Part shown: piece after piece, positions 1 to 7,983 of the stretch
Layout of the letters: every line of letters begins with the position of its first letter
Numbering within the stretch: position 1 is the first letter of the stretch
Assembly: GCA_029977045.1 (NCBI GenBank)
Contig: JAPOLP010000046.1
Span: 1 to 14,546, forward strand
Source: Planctomycetota bacterium
GTDB lineage: Bacteria > Planctomycetota > Planctomycetia > Planctomycetales > Planctomycetaceae
DNA: 14,546 nucleotides
Direction: 5' to 3'
Notes under the pieces: generated by a model
Database searches by the model: none
What the model was told of the DNA's origin: nothing
The model's input: only the letters and a program-made list of their open reading frames with translations
Translations under genes and position numbers: made by a program

Positions 1-2
1 CG

Positions 3-2525
3 GCGAACTCCGGGCTGGGCAGCGAATTGAACGGCGGCAAAGCTGGCGGTGGAGGCAAGTCGCCGACCGGCGCAGGATCAGCCGACGGCTGGCGCATTTC
101 GTCCGGTGGCGGCTTTGCCAGTCGACGTCCGGATGTGCGGCGACAACTGGCAGCACTGACGGGTGCAACGCCTGCCAGCGAAGCCGCGGTTGAGAAAGGT
201 CTGAAGTGGCTGGCCGCGCATCAGCGGGAAGATGGCTCCTGGAGCCTGCAGCACACACATGCCGAATGCGGAGACGCGTGTCTGCCGAACAGTTCGATGG
301 ACTGTCCGACGGCGGCAACCGGACTCGCCCTCCTGTGCTTTCTGGGAGCCGGGCATTCTCACACGGACGGCGACTATCAGCAGGTCGTACTGCGAGGAGT
401 CGACTGGCTGGCCGCCCAATCGCGCGAGGGCGACCTGAGAACGTCACTCGAACATGCTGTTCCGGAAGGCCGATCAGCGATGTACGCGCACGGGATCGCC
501 GCGATGGCGCTGTGCGAGGCTTACGGTCTCACACATGACCGGACACTGATCCAGACGTGCGAGCAGTCGATCGAATTCATCGCTCAGTCACAGGATCCCG
601 TCGGTGGCGGCTGGCGCTACTCGCCGGGCGAACCTGGTGACACGTCCGTTGTCGGCTGGCAGGTCATGGCACTCGTCAGTGCGAGGCTCTCGGGGCTCAA
701 GGTGCCGGATCAGGTCCGCGAGCGAGTCGTTCGATTTCTGCAAAGCGTCCATCTTCCGTCAACCGGCGAGTTTGGATACACGGACAAGAGACGCGGAACC
801 GTTGCAACGACGGCCATCGGCAACCTGTGTACTCTGTATCTGCACTCTTCGGTTGATCGCGTCAGTCAGCAGCGAGTTGATCAACTGCTGGGATCGCAGG
901 ATCCGAAACGCAACAACGAATACTCGAACTATTATGTCTCGCTGGTCCTGCATCACCTGGGCGGCGAACACTGGCGGGCCTGGAACTCCGCCTGTCGCGA
1001 CACGCTTGTCGCGACGCAGGTGAGATACGGCCACGCCACCGGAAGCTGGGATCCCATCAACAAATGGGGCAGCAGCGGTGGTCGCCTCTATTCGACCTGC
1101 ATGAACGTGCTGACGCTCGAAGTCTACTATCGGCACCTGCCGCTGTACGCCGATGACGCCTTCGCGATTGGCCTCACGGCAAAACCTGTCCCGAAGAAAC
1201 TCCCCTCAAAAGCAAAGACAAAGACGTCTGCAAAGGCTGGGAAAAAAACTGGCAACGCTTTACCAGCCGAATTCGTCCCCACGTCAATCGGCGAGCCGAT
1301 CGCGATCGACAACGGCGAAGATGTCATCGCGATCGCTCAGCAACCACTGACCGTCGAGCCGAAACTGCAGCCTCAATCTCTGTTTCCCCGAGCGACACGC
1401 TTCTACGCACCACTGCGGAACCTGTTCGACGAAGTCGCCCTGCGCACTGTCATGGATAGCGACGGTCGGGAATGGCGGCTCTATCCGAACGCGGGGTTCG
1501 GGGCACCTCTGCTGAAAGTTGGCGAGCAATCGCTGGTGCAGATCGGCGGCGAGTTCGGCTGGTTTCAACCTGACGAACCAGTCTTTGCGGCTGCTGCGGG
1601 GATCGTCCGATACTCCGGCAAGCCGGCGAGTTCTGGCGACGGAGCATCCAGCGACAAAGCGAAGCCTGGCTCAAACAGAAACACTGCCGCCAACTGGGGA
1701 AACACGATCGTCATCGAACATCTGCTTCCCGATGGCGCATCACTGACATCGGTCTATGCGCACCTCGGCGACGATCGCCAGGTCGCAACAGGAGACGTCG
1801 TTGGAGCCGGTCAGTTGATCGCCTCAATCGGACCACAGAACGAGTCAGTCAACGGCGGCTGTCCCCCGCATCTCTTCTTTGCAATACGCCCCGGAAGAGT
1901 TGCCGAGAGCAAGACTCCTCTGGCGGCGTTCGCCATCGACACAAAAGGCTGGCTGGATCCGGTCGGGTTCCTGCGTGAGCAACAGGCTGACGTACTGCCA
2001 GCCATCTTTTTCTCGCCAACGTGGAATCCGTTTCCGCGACCAGCGGCGAGTGTGATCGGCGAGCCCGCTCGGGACTGGCCCGCCACCGAGTGGCTTCGTG
2101 AATCCCGTTACGGCCAGAAGATCTCGGCGATGAAAGGCAAGACGGTGTGCCTGGTCTGCGTTCAGTCGTCGTGTGAAGCTTCACGTCTGATCGGTGGGCT
2201 GCTGCTGAGTGATCTGGCGGAGCGTTACCAGAACAACCCTGCCGTCGCCCTCATTCTGCTTCAGACAGCGACCGGGAACTTCAAGGAAAACTCATCCTCC
2301 GTCCTGCGGTCCAGCATCAGCAGCTTTCCCGAAAACGTTGCGATTGGACACGTCAGCGCCGAAAGCGGTCCGCCGATAATTCTCGACTGGTACGGCATCC
2401 GAGCGACTCCGTGGACCGTCCTGATCGCGCCCAACGGGACAGTTGCCGGAAATGGCGTGATGACTGACGCCGCAGAAGTCGGTCGGCTGATCGAATTCAT
2501 CCGCGATCAAAACGCGGCCAACTGA
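3..2525 (+). CDS. Toroid (prenyltransferase/squalene-oxidase repeat) protein with degenerate LytM and thioredoxin-like domains, 5' partial
   Basis: The frame is open to the left edge; the only nearby start-like codon is a TTG at 27 inside a Gly-rich stretch with no clear ribosome binding site, so the true start is outside the window. Residues are counted from that TTG. Residues 50-375 form an alpha/alpha toroid with helical repeats ending in GSW- or GGW-type turns (DGSWS, GGGWRYSP, GSWDP). A Lys/Ala linker follows at 388-408. Residues 490-625 resemble a LytM/M23 domain (GNTIVIEH, YAHL, PPHLFF), but the zinc-ligand positions are not conserved. Residues 695-828 look thioredoxin-like, with a CEAS (CxxS) motif at 716-719 and the cis-Pro motif ATPW at 793-796. 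Toroid folds bind or process isoprenoids or other ligands, but the family here is uncharacterised and I cannot assign a reaction. It converges on the minus-strand gene ending 34 bp away. The fold calls come from motif reading only. Confidence 0.85.
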   Translation, partial: ANSGLGSELNGGKAGGGGKSPTGAGSADGWRISSGGGFASRRPDVRRQLAALTGATPASEAAVEKGLKWLAAHQREDGSWSLQHTHAECGDACLPNSSMDCPTAATGLALLCFLGAGHSHTDGDYQQVVLRGVDWLAAQSREGDLRTSLEHAVPEGRSAMYAHGIAAMALCEAYGLTHDRTLIQTCEQSIEFIAQSQDPVGGGWRYSPGEPGDTSVVGWQVMALVSARLSGLKVPDQVRERVVRFLQSVHLPSTGEFGYTDKRRGTVATTAIGNLCTLYLHSSVDRVSQQRVDQLLGSQDPKRNNEYSNYYVSLVLHHLGGEHWRAWNSACRDTLVATQVRYGHATGSWDPINKWGSSGGRLYSTCMNVLTLEVYYRHLPLYADDAFAIGLTAKPVPKKLPSKAKTKTSAKAGKKTGNALPAEFVPTSIGEPIAIDNGEDVIAIAQQPLTVEPKLQPQSLFPRATRFYAPLRNLFDEVALRTVMDSDGREWRLYPNAGFGAPLLKVGEQSLVQIGGEFGWFQPDEPVFAAAAGIVRYSGKPASSGDGASSDKAKPGSNRNTAANWGNTIVIEHLLPDGASLTSVYAHLGDDRQVATGDVVGAGQLIASIGPQNESVNGGCPPHLFFAIRPGRVAESKTPLAAFAIDTKGWLDPVGFLREQQADVLPAIFFSPTWNPFPRPAASVIGEPARDWPATEWLRESRYGQKISAMKGKTVCLVCVQSSCEASRLIGGLLLSDLAERYQNNPAVALILLQTATGNFKENSSSVLRSSISSFPENVAIGHVSAESGPPIILDWYGIRATPWTVLIAPNGTVAGNGVMTDAAEVGRLIEFIRDQNAAN

Positions 2526-2559
2526 TCGTCCGCGATACAGAGAAACTTGCCGGTACCGA

Positions 2560-3678
2560 TCACTCTTGTGAGGCCTCGGTGCGAACTTCCTGTGCGACAG
2601 GTACCAGCAGACCGGGCACCAGATTGGTACGGCGGCCTTCGTTCAGCGTGAAGCGAATCACGCGGCGAGGCTTATCGAGACGATAGGATTCGCTTCGCAC
2701 TTGCTCGCTTTTCGAGCCACGATAACGAATCCAGGTGACGCGAAATGACTTGCCGACGATGTTGCCGTCGACGTGCTCGACGACCGCCCGGTAGTCGCCC
2801 TTCTCGCCGGAAACGCAGACGTACTCCTCGAAGCAGTTCTCCGGCCTGGGACCGTAGCCATCGTGAGTGAAGGCACCGCCGCCTGCCGTTTGCGAGTTAT
2901 GTGTTGAGCACTTTGTTCCGCAAGGTTCCTCGACTTCCAGGTCGAGGTCGCCGTCGCCTGACCATTCCACACGGACAACCAGGTCACGGCGTTTGGCCTC
3001 GGTAAGTGCTGCTGCCAGTTGATCGGCCTGCTCGTGGTGGCCGTCTCGGCGTAACGCCCGCTGCATGTCCAGTGACGCGTCCTCGGCGTTCTGATGATGC
3101 CTCTCGAAACCGCGTCCCCAGATATGCGTCAGGACTCCACTGCTGGCCCACTGAATTCCCTGTGCATCCTTCAGCTTCTGAGCCAGCTTCAGACCCAGAA
3201 CATACGGCTCGGCTTTAGCCGGAGAAACCCGCGACGCTTCCTGATAGACCCGCAGCGCCGACGCAGAGGCATCCAGCTTTGTCAGGAATCTCGCTGAGTA
3301 CAAGAGCCCGTCAATGTCGGTCGGCGACAGGTCGACGCGAGAGAGCAGCACTCGCTGAATCTCGTCCTGCGGGTAATCGCCCAGCCGCATCGCCATCGCC
3401 AGGATGTCGTACATCCACGGTTCCGACTGGCTGTTGGCGAGAGCTGCATTCAGAAACGCAACGATCTCCTCGTACTTCTGCGCTTCAAGAAGCTGCGAGA
3501 CCGTCCGACGCACGTCTTCAGATGCAGGCCGGTTCTCGGCAAAGTACTTGAACCAGTGATCGGAAACTGGCGGCCCTGTCCTCCTGGGCTGTTTCTTTTC
3601 AGCCGTGGAGGGGGCCTCGTCGAGCAACAGCGCAGCAAACAGGGGCCGTGACCGAATTCCGGTCGACGACCCCTGCAA
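2560..3678 (-). CDS. TPR-like and DUF2135 (YfaP-type) domain protein, probably the C-terminal part of the upstream VWA gene
   Basis: The longest start in this frame is a TTG at 3678 (372 aa) with no clear Shine-Dalgarno sequence; the first ATG is only at residue 89. The frame stays open upstream through the A9 run at 3726-3734 inside the end of the VWA gene. Residues 40-230 are helical and TPR-like (AQKYEEIVAFLNAAL, EPWMYDILAMAM, AEPYVLGLKLAQKL). Residues 234-350 match the DUF2135 pattern: a WSGDGDLDLEVEEP strand, then GGGAFTHDGYGP, with four Cys at 253, 257, 282 and 288 that could form disulfides outside the cytoplasm. DUF2135 domains are known to occur with VWA domains. I therefore think this frame and the 870-aa VWA frame are one gene in relatives, divided here by a frameshift or by slippage. 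The alternative is a separate gene with a weak TTG start, coupled to its neighbour. Confidence 0.75.
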   Translation of the reverse strand: MQGSSTGIRSRPLFAALLLDEAPSTAEKKQPRRTGPPVSDHWFKYFAENRPASEDVRRTVSQLLEAQKYEEIVAFLNAALANSQSEPWMYDILAMAMRLGDYPQDEIQRVLLSRVDLSPTDIDGLLYSARFLTKLDASASALRVYQEASRVSPAKAEPYVLGLKLAQKLKDAQGIQWASSGVLTHIWGRGFERHHQNAEDASLDMQRALRRDGHHEQADQLAAALTEAKRRDLVVRVEWSGDGDLDLEVEEPCGTKCSTHNSQTAGGGAFTHDGYGPRPENCFEEYVCVSGEKGDYRAVVEHVDGNIVGKSFRVTWIRYRGSKSEQVRSESYRLDKPRRVIRFTLNEGRRTNLVPGLLVPVAQEVRTEASQE

Positions 3679-3719
3679 AGTTTTGCCAGACCGGACACCT
3701 TGCCCGGCTTCCGGATCAG

Positions 3720-6332
3720 TTACGGTTTTTTTTTCAGAGCCGAACGCGGCTGCTCTGCGACCTGAGCAAACCCACTGAAGTCAGCGGCTTCCGTCGAAGC
3801 AGACTCGTTGCCGAGAATTCCATTCAGGATACCCTGCAGCTTGACGTCAGCCGGCTTTTCGGCCTTTGCAGGAGCCTTCTTTTCCGGCTCAGGCTTGCTC
3901 ATGGCCTTGGGCACTTTCGGGGGAGCAATGTTGAATGCACCGCCGCCGAAGCCACCGCCACCCTGGCCACCGAAGCCGCCACCGCCACCGCCGAAGCCGC
4001 CACCGCCCTGGCCGCCGAGGCCTCCACCACCCTGGCCGCCCAGTCCGCCGCCCCCCTGAGGCGGAATCAGCTGAATGACGAGGTCACCGACCGGATAAAC
4101 ACGGGTCGGAAGCTTCGACGGATCGTTTGCGATATCGATCGTTGTGATCTTCATCACCTCGTCCTCGATGATGTAAGTCAGGTCCAACTCCTCCAGCATG
4201 ATCTTCAGGGCACTTCGCAGCTTGATGTTCGACAGCGGCGGCACGTTAATCGGCTGGTCCGGAGTCACGATTCCATCAAGCAGCATCAGCGGGTCGAGAA
4301 TGATCGGAATTTCGTACGTCTGTGCGAGCTGATCGATTGCATCCTGCAACGGATAGTCTTCAACAAAGTTGATGTTTGCCGGCTGCTCCAGCGCAGCCTG
4401 AATCTTCTGTTCCGACGGCGAAGGATCGTACAGCGTCACCGAAGAGTACTTCTTGCGGCGTTCCGACAGTGCCTTCCAGACTTCCGGAGCTGGCCACCGA
4501 ATTGGCGGCTCATCCGGGAAGGCGACGTGCGAAAGTTCGACCTGTTCGAGCGTTGCCAGGAAACGGTCTGCTCGCAGGTTTCGCATGTAGTAAGCCATGT
4601 AAAGCTGACCGGCAGCTTCGGATCCAACACGAGCGGCCGTCGCGGTTCCGTTTCCGGGACGCAGACGAATCGCTTCCTGGGCAACTGATTCCGCTTCCGA
4701 ATACGCAGCCGAGTTGCCTCGCTCTGCGTCGTTGAGCAGCGAGCGGACATTGTCAATCAGGCGTTCGATGTGATCATCTTCGAGTTCGAGTTGTTCGATC
4801 AGCCGCGACTGAGCTTCAACGGCGGCCACTCGTTCCTGAGCACGAATCTCTCGCAGTTCGAGAACTTCCTTCTGCCCCTTGACGTCCGCGAGGACTCCCT
4901 GCAGCCGTTTTCCGAGATTCACGCGAACGTCCGGGTTGACGTCCGACGCCTCGCGCACAGCGGCCATCGTCTTCTTCAAGAGGCTGAGTGCAAAGTCCGG
5001 GTCCTCATCCTTCAGCTGCAAGGCCTGCTGGATCGTTGAATTCACGATCAGCTGCAGGCGATCAGTTTTGATCTGCTCAATGACGAGCTGCTCATTGATC
5101 AGGCTGCCGGACTGACCGGCTGTCGCGTCGTCGGCTGTTGGGGAATTCGGATCAAACGGATCCTGCAGCAGGCTGATGTTCATCACCTCTGCCGCTTTGA
5201 GCAGCCGGCTCGCGTTGGAGTTCTGTGGGTCGAGTTCCTGCATCGTCTTGCCGATCTCGGCGGCACGGTGCAGGTCGCGATCGATCAAAGCCGCGTCCCC
5301 GAGTGCGGCAAGCTGGCTGACCTGAGCGTTGATGTTGTCGCGGGCCGACAGCAGAAGCTGCTCGCCAGCGAATGGCGCGTCCAGCGAATTGCGTTCGATA
5401 CGCTGAGCGAGAGTCGACAGATACGAATTCTCGTTTGATGCCTCAGTGGCGGTCGTCGCCCAGCGAAATTCGCCGTCAGTTGTTGTGCCGACAAGTGCGT
5501 CTGCAACTTCGCCTCGCCCCAGCACAATGGTTTCCCGGTCGTAACGAACGGGCAGAGCTTCAGCAGGCAGGAACGTTGCCGAGCCGGCAGTCAGCGATGT
5601 CAGCCACAGTGGGGAAACCTGAGACAGGTCGGCGAGCTGCTGACCGGCGGTTTCAGCGGCGACGTCAGCATCGTCAACCAGAATCCGACCGCCAGTCCAG
5701 TGGGCGAGGACTCCCAGTAACTGCAGGTCGCGGCGCGGCCCAACAGCAAGGCTGTTGACCGGGGTCTGAGCTTCTCGCAGCTGAGCAACTATCTGCTGCA
5801 TGTCGTCCTGCGAGATGACTCGCAGGCCACTCACGCCGTCACCGAAGTAAACGATCGACGCGTTCTGGCCAATTGACAGCGAAGCTGCAGCCTGCAGTGC
5901 CTTACCCAGGTCCGTCGCTCCGAGCGGTGCACGACGTTCCAGAGCGGCGACTGCATTTCGAGCGGCATCGCTATGGGCACCTACGAATTCAGATGTGAGT
6001 TCGTTCGCGGCGACGTCGATCGCCAGCAGACGAATTTCAGAAGCTTCAGGCAGTGCTGCCAGGAAGTTTTTCAGCACCGACAGTGCCTGCCGACGATGAT
6101 CGCCAGTCTGGCTGGCGGATGTGTCGAACAGCACGACGTGCTTCTGCAGCCGAGCCTGGCTCGCACCTTCCGGGGCCTTGAGCTGGACGGCGTAGATGTT
6201 CTCACCGGATTCGCTGCGATACTGAAGCACTCGGGCCGACGGGCCTTCGGCTGCGGAAACCCGGCTGGCCAAGCTGAGTCCCACCGCGAGCGAGAGCCCG
6301 AAAATCGCGAGGCGTGAAAGTCGAGACGGCAT
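3720..6332 (-). CDS. Secreted VWA-domain protein with STN-like domain and Gly-rich tract
   Basis: The frame extends to a TTG at 6392, but the ATG at 6332 is preferred: it follows a GGAGA at a 6-nt spacing and begins a typical signal peptide (residues 1-27, ending SRVSA before AEG). The 870-aa product has a VWA domain at about 64-220 with an intact MIDAS: DTSAS at 70-74, Thr140 in GATDL and Asp165 in YFGDG. That is the metal-dependent ligand site of VWA proteins. Residues 340-600 are helical, with likely coiled-coil stretches at 490-530. Residues 651-755 resemble the STN (secretin/TonB short N-terminal) fold as used in planctomycete proteins (EDYPLQDAIDQLAQTYEIP, then LRSALKIMLEELDLTYII). Residues 759-798 are a Gly-rich linker. 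A Lys/Pro/Ala linker (about 805-830) lies within the final stretch. An exported or envelope protein that binds a partner is likely; its ligand is unknown. The C-terminus is abrupt at an A9 run and may continue into the next frame. Confidence 0.9.
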   Translation of the reverse strand: MPSRLSRLAIFGLSLAVGLSLASRVSAAEGPSARVLQYRSESGENIYAVQLKAPEGASQARLQKHVVLFDTSASQTGDHRRQALSVLKNFLAALPEASEIRLLAIDVAANELTSEFVGAHSDAARNAVAALERRAPLGATDLGKALQAAASLSIGQNASIVYFGDGVSGLRVISQDDMQQIVAQLREAQTPVNSLAVGPRRDLQLLGVLAHWTGGRILVDDADVAAETAGQQLADLSQVSPLWLTSLTAGSATFLPAEALPVRYDRETIVLGRGEVADALVGTTTDGEFRWATTATEASNENSYLSTLAQRIERNSLDAPFAGEQLLLSARDNINAQVSQLAALGDAALIDRDLHRAAEIGKTMQELDPQNSNASRLLKAAEVMNISLLQDPFDPNSPTADDATAGQSGSLINEQLVIEQIKTDRLQLIVNSTIQQALQLKDEDPDFALSLLKKTMAAVREASDVNPDVRVNLGKRLQGVLADVKGQKEVLELREIRAQERVAAVEAQSRLIEQLELEDDHIERLIDNVRSLLNDAERGNSAAYSEAESVAQEAIRLRPGNGTATAARVGSEAAGQLYMAYYMRNLRADRFLATLEQVELSHVAFPDEPPIRWPAPEVWKALSERRKKYSSVTLYDPSPSEQKIQAALEQPANINFVEDYPLQDAIDQLAQTYEIPIILDPLMLLDGIVTPDQPINVPPLSNIKLRSALKIMLEELDLTYIIEDEVMKITTIDIANDPSKLPTRVYPVGDLVIQLIPPQGGGGLGGQGGGGLGGQGGGGFGGGGGGFGGQGGGGFGGGAFNIAPPKVPKAMSKPEPEKKAPAKAEKPADVKLQGILNGILGNESASTEAADFSGFAQVAEQPRSALKKKP
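3726..3734 (-). other. A9 homopolymer, possible slippage site joining two frames
   Basis: On the coding (minus) strand the VWA gene ends CTG AAA AAA AAA CCG TAA. This contains nine consecutive A's and an in-phase A AAA AAA heptamer. A -1 ribosomal shift, or one extra A added by RNA polymerase, leads into ACC GTA ACT GAT and the open frame of the TPR-DUF2135 protein, with no stop between. A9 runs are established transcriptional slippage sites, for example Thermus dnaX. The same pattern would also result from a one-base homopolymer sequencing error or a real inactivating deletion. Confidence 0.5.
3939..4058 (-). repeat. Gly-rich tandem repeat inside the VWA protein
   Basis: These codons encode about 40 residues of alternating GGQGGGGLGG- and GGGFGG-type units, a low-complexity flexible linker between the STN-like domain and the C-terminal tail. 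The DNA is a short-period, GC-rich repeat, so its copy number may vary between strains. The proline-rich reading frame on the opposite strand is a mirror of this repeat and not a gene. Confidence 0.85.
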
Positions 6333-6338
6333 CGTGTG

Positions 6339-6343
6339 TCTCC
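6339..6343 (-). promoter_or_regulatory. Shine-Dalgarno site that sets the VWA gene start
   Basis: On the minus strand GGAGA lies 6 nt before the ATG at 6332. No comparable purine motif precedes the longer TTG start at 6392, and the ATG gives an N-terminal signal peptide. Together these decide the start. Confidence 0.7.
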
Positions 6344-6362
6344 AATTGTCGCAGGAGTTGGA

Positions 6363-6381
6363 GCAGCTTCGGCGAAGCTGC
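6363..6381 (-). other. Perfect 8-bp hairpin in the leader of the VWA gene
   Basis: GCAGCTTC at 6363-6370 and GAAGCTGC at 6374-6381 are perfectly complementary around a 3-nt loop. The hairpin lies about 30-50 nt upstream of the ATG at 6332. It has no U-run on the minus strand, so it is not a standard intrinsic terminator. It could be a 5'-UTR stability element, a binding site or chance. Confidence 0.4.
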
Positions 6382-6715
6382 TTGCTCAGCAAACTGGGCC
6401 GGCATCGTCACAGTGAAAACTGCCAGACACCGGAAAGCGATTCGTCAGGCCGCCGAAGCGAACCAACGCTCGATTCAAATCAGATTGCGGAAACGGTTGA
6501 ACGGGAAGAAAGCCGGAACCGGCCTGTGCAGACGGGAAGCCGACGATCCTACTTCCGGACAAGAAGTCCGTGACAGGATTTTTTCCTCATTTCAGCCTGA
6601 TTCCAATCCCCGCCCGCAGCCCGCGATGAGATTGGTGCAGAGCGACGCCGGATTGTCAGGTTTCACCTGGCTGCACGGAAATGCCGGCTGCGGCGTTCGC
6701 CAGCGAAAGTGCCGG

Positions 6716-7930
6716 TCATGACACCTTCGCAGCGAGTCTCTCAACGATCAAACCGCCAATGTTCAATGCAGCGGTTGCAGCGGGCGAAGGAGCATTGCCG
6801 ACGTTGATGATTCGATCGGTTTCCTGGATCAGAAAGTCGTCCAGCAGCTTGCCGTCGCGACCGAGCGCCTGAGCACGCACGCCCGACGGAGCGTGATGCA
6901 GATGCTCGCTGCGAATCTCGGGGATCAGCCGCTGCAGCGCCCGGACAAACGCCGCCTTGCTGAACGACCGCCACATTTCCATGCAGCCGGTCCGCCAATG
7001 CTTCGACGCCATCCGCAGAAATCCGGGGTACGTCAGCGACTCGGCCAGATCCCGCAGGTTGATGTCCCGCTTCGTGTAGCCTTCCCGGGCAAACGCAAGC
7101 ACCGCGTTCGGGCCGCACTCGACGCCGCCCAGCACCATCCGCGTGAAGTGAACGCCGAGAAACGGGAACTTTGGATCCGGCACGGGATAGATCAGCGTCC
7201 GGCACAGATGCTCGGCCTCGGGCGTCAGCTCGAAGTACTCACCGCGAAACGGAACGATCTTCGCCTCGGGCTTCTGCCCGCTGAGCTTCGTCACGCGGTC
7301 GCAGTGCAGCCCGGTGCAGTTGACTACAAACCGCGACTCAAACTCGCCAGCAGTCGTCTCGACGACGGTCCGGTCGCCGCTGTTCCGCATCCCAGTCACG
7401 CGAGTATTGAGGTGCAGTTCCGCACCACTGTTCCGCAGCAGTTCGCCGAGCTTCCTGCACACGCCGACGTAGTCAACGATGCCCGCTTCGGGGACGTGAA
7501 TTGCTTTGATGCCGGCAACGTGTGGCTCGAGTTCCTTCAGCCGCTCCTCGCCAATCATCTCGCAGGTGACGCCGTTCGCCTGACCTCGCTCGAAGATGCG
7601 TTCAAGATTCGTCAGTTCGGACTCATCGACAGCGACGATCACCTTGCCGCAGAGTTCGTACGCGATGCCGTGCTCGGCACAGAAGGCTTCCATCGCCAGC
7701 TTGCCTGCGCGGCAGTTCGTCGCCCGCAGCGATCCCGGCTTGTAGTAAATCCCGGAGTGCAGGACGCCCGAGTTGCGGCCCGTCTGGTGAAACGCCAGCG
7801 ACGCTTCTTTCTCGACGAGCGTAATGCGGAAGTCCGGATAGCGTTCCCGCAGCCGCCAGGCAGTCGCCAGACCAACGATGCCCCCGCCGAGCACGATCAC
7901 GTCACGGCCTGCCACGTCACTGTGTGCCAT
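6716..7930 (-). CDS. lhgO: L-2-hydroxyglutarate oxidase (LhgO), FAD-dependent
   Basis: The 404-aa protein is a DAO-family flavoprotein of the LhgO/L2HGDH type, which oxidises L-2-hydroxyglutarate to 2-oxoglutarate. The N-terminal dinucleotide motif is VLGGGIVGLATA at 13-24, with the ribose-binding acidic residue in LVEKE (Glu40). Other signatures are GRNSGVLHSGIYY at 51-63, PFRGEYFEL at 227-235, GVHFTRM at 259-265, PSGVRAQ at 348-354 and the C-terminal FAD segment NVGNAPSPAATAALNIGG at 376-393. Length is usual for the family. The start is the ATG at 7930, just ahead of the FAD motif; the upstream purine stretch (GAGCG) is a weak ribosome binding site. It lies 53 bp downstream of the DUF6580 gene on the same strand and is probably co-transcribed with it. 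The enzyme removes a wasteful by-product of 2-oxoglutarate reduction, or acts in glutarate breakdown, passing electrons to the quinone pool in E. coli. Confidence 0.95.
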   Translation of the reverse strand: MAHSDVAGRDVIVLGGGIVGLATAWRLRERYPDFRITLVEKEASLAFHQTGRNSGVLHSGIYYKPGSLRATNCRAGKLAMEAFCAEHGIAYELCGKVIVAVDESELTNLERIFERGQANGVTCEMIGEERLKELEPHVAGIKAIHVPEAGIVDYVGVCRKLGELLRNSGAELHLNTRVTGMRNSGDRTVVETTAGEFESRFVVNCTGLHCDRVTKLSGQKPEAKIVPFRGEYFELTPEAEHLCRTLIYPVPDPKFPFLGVHFTRMVLGGVECGPNAVLAFAREGYTKRDINLRDLAESLTYPGFLRMASKHWRTGCMEMWRSFSKAAFVRALQRLIPEIRSEHLHHAPSGVRAQALGRDGKLLDDFLIQETDRIINVGNAPSPAATAALNIGGLIVERLAAKVS

Positions 7931-7983
7931 GTTGCGCTCGATCAGAACCGACTCGGAGTCAATGTCGCAGGAATCTCAGACGC

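Larger units (their letters stand above)
6333..6715. other. Gene-free stretch between lhgO and the VWA gene
   Basis: This 383-base stretch holds the leader of the VWA gene and the downstream region of lhgO. The plus-strand open frames across it lack protein-like composition and any recognisable motif. CAGGT-TTC-ACCTG at 6658-6670 is a weak 5-bp hairpin without a U-run. The VWA promoter should lie here, but I see no convincing -35/-10 pair and no intrinsic terminator for lhgO. Confidence 0.5.

Noticed and set aside
27..29. TTG at 27 as the start of the toroid protein
   Set aside because: The same frame is open to the window edge and no ribosome binding site precedes the TTG, so the true start is outside.
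3939..4058. Short-period repeat taken as a possible CRISPR or minisatellite
   Set aside because: It is in frame with the Gly-rich linker of the VWA protein, and the units lack unique spacers.
3648..4688. 346-codon plus-strand open frame opposite the VWA gene
   Set aside because: It mirrors the Gly-rich and STN-like region on the minus strand and shows only repeats of Ala/Thr and Arg.
6333..6392. TTG start at 6392 for the VWA gene
   Set aside because: The ATG at 6332 has a GGAGA site and begins a typical signal peptide.
6314..6721. Plus-strand open frame of 135 codons across the VWA leader
   Set aside because: It overlaps the start of the VWA gene and its signal peptide on the other strand, has no ribosome binding site and no recognisable motif.
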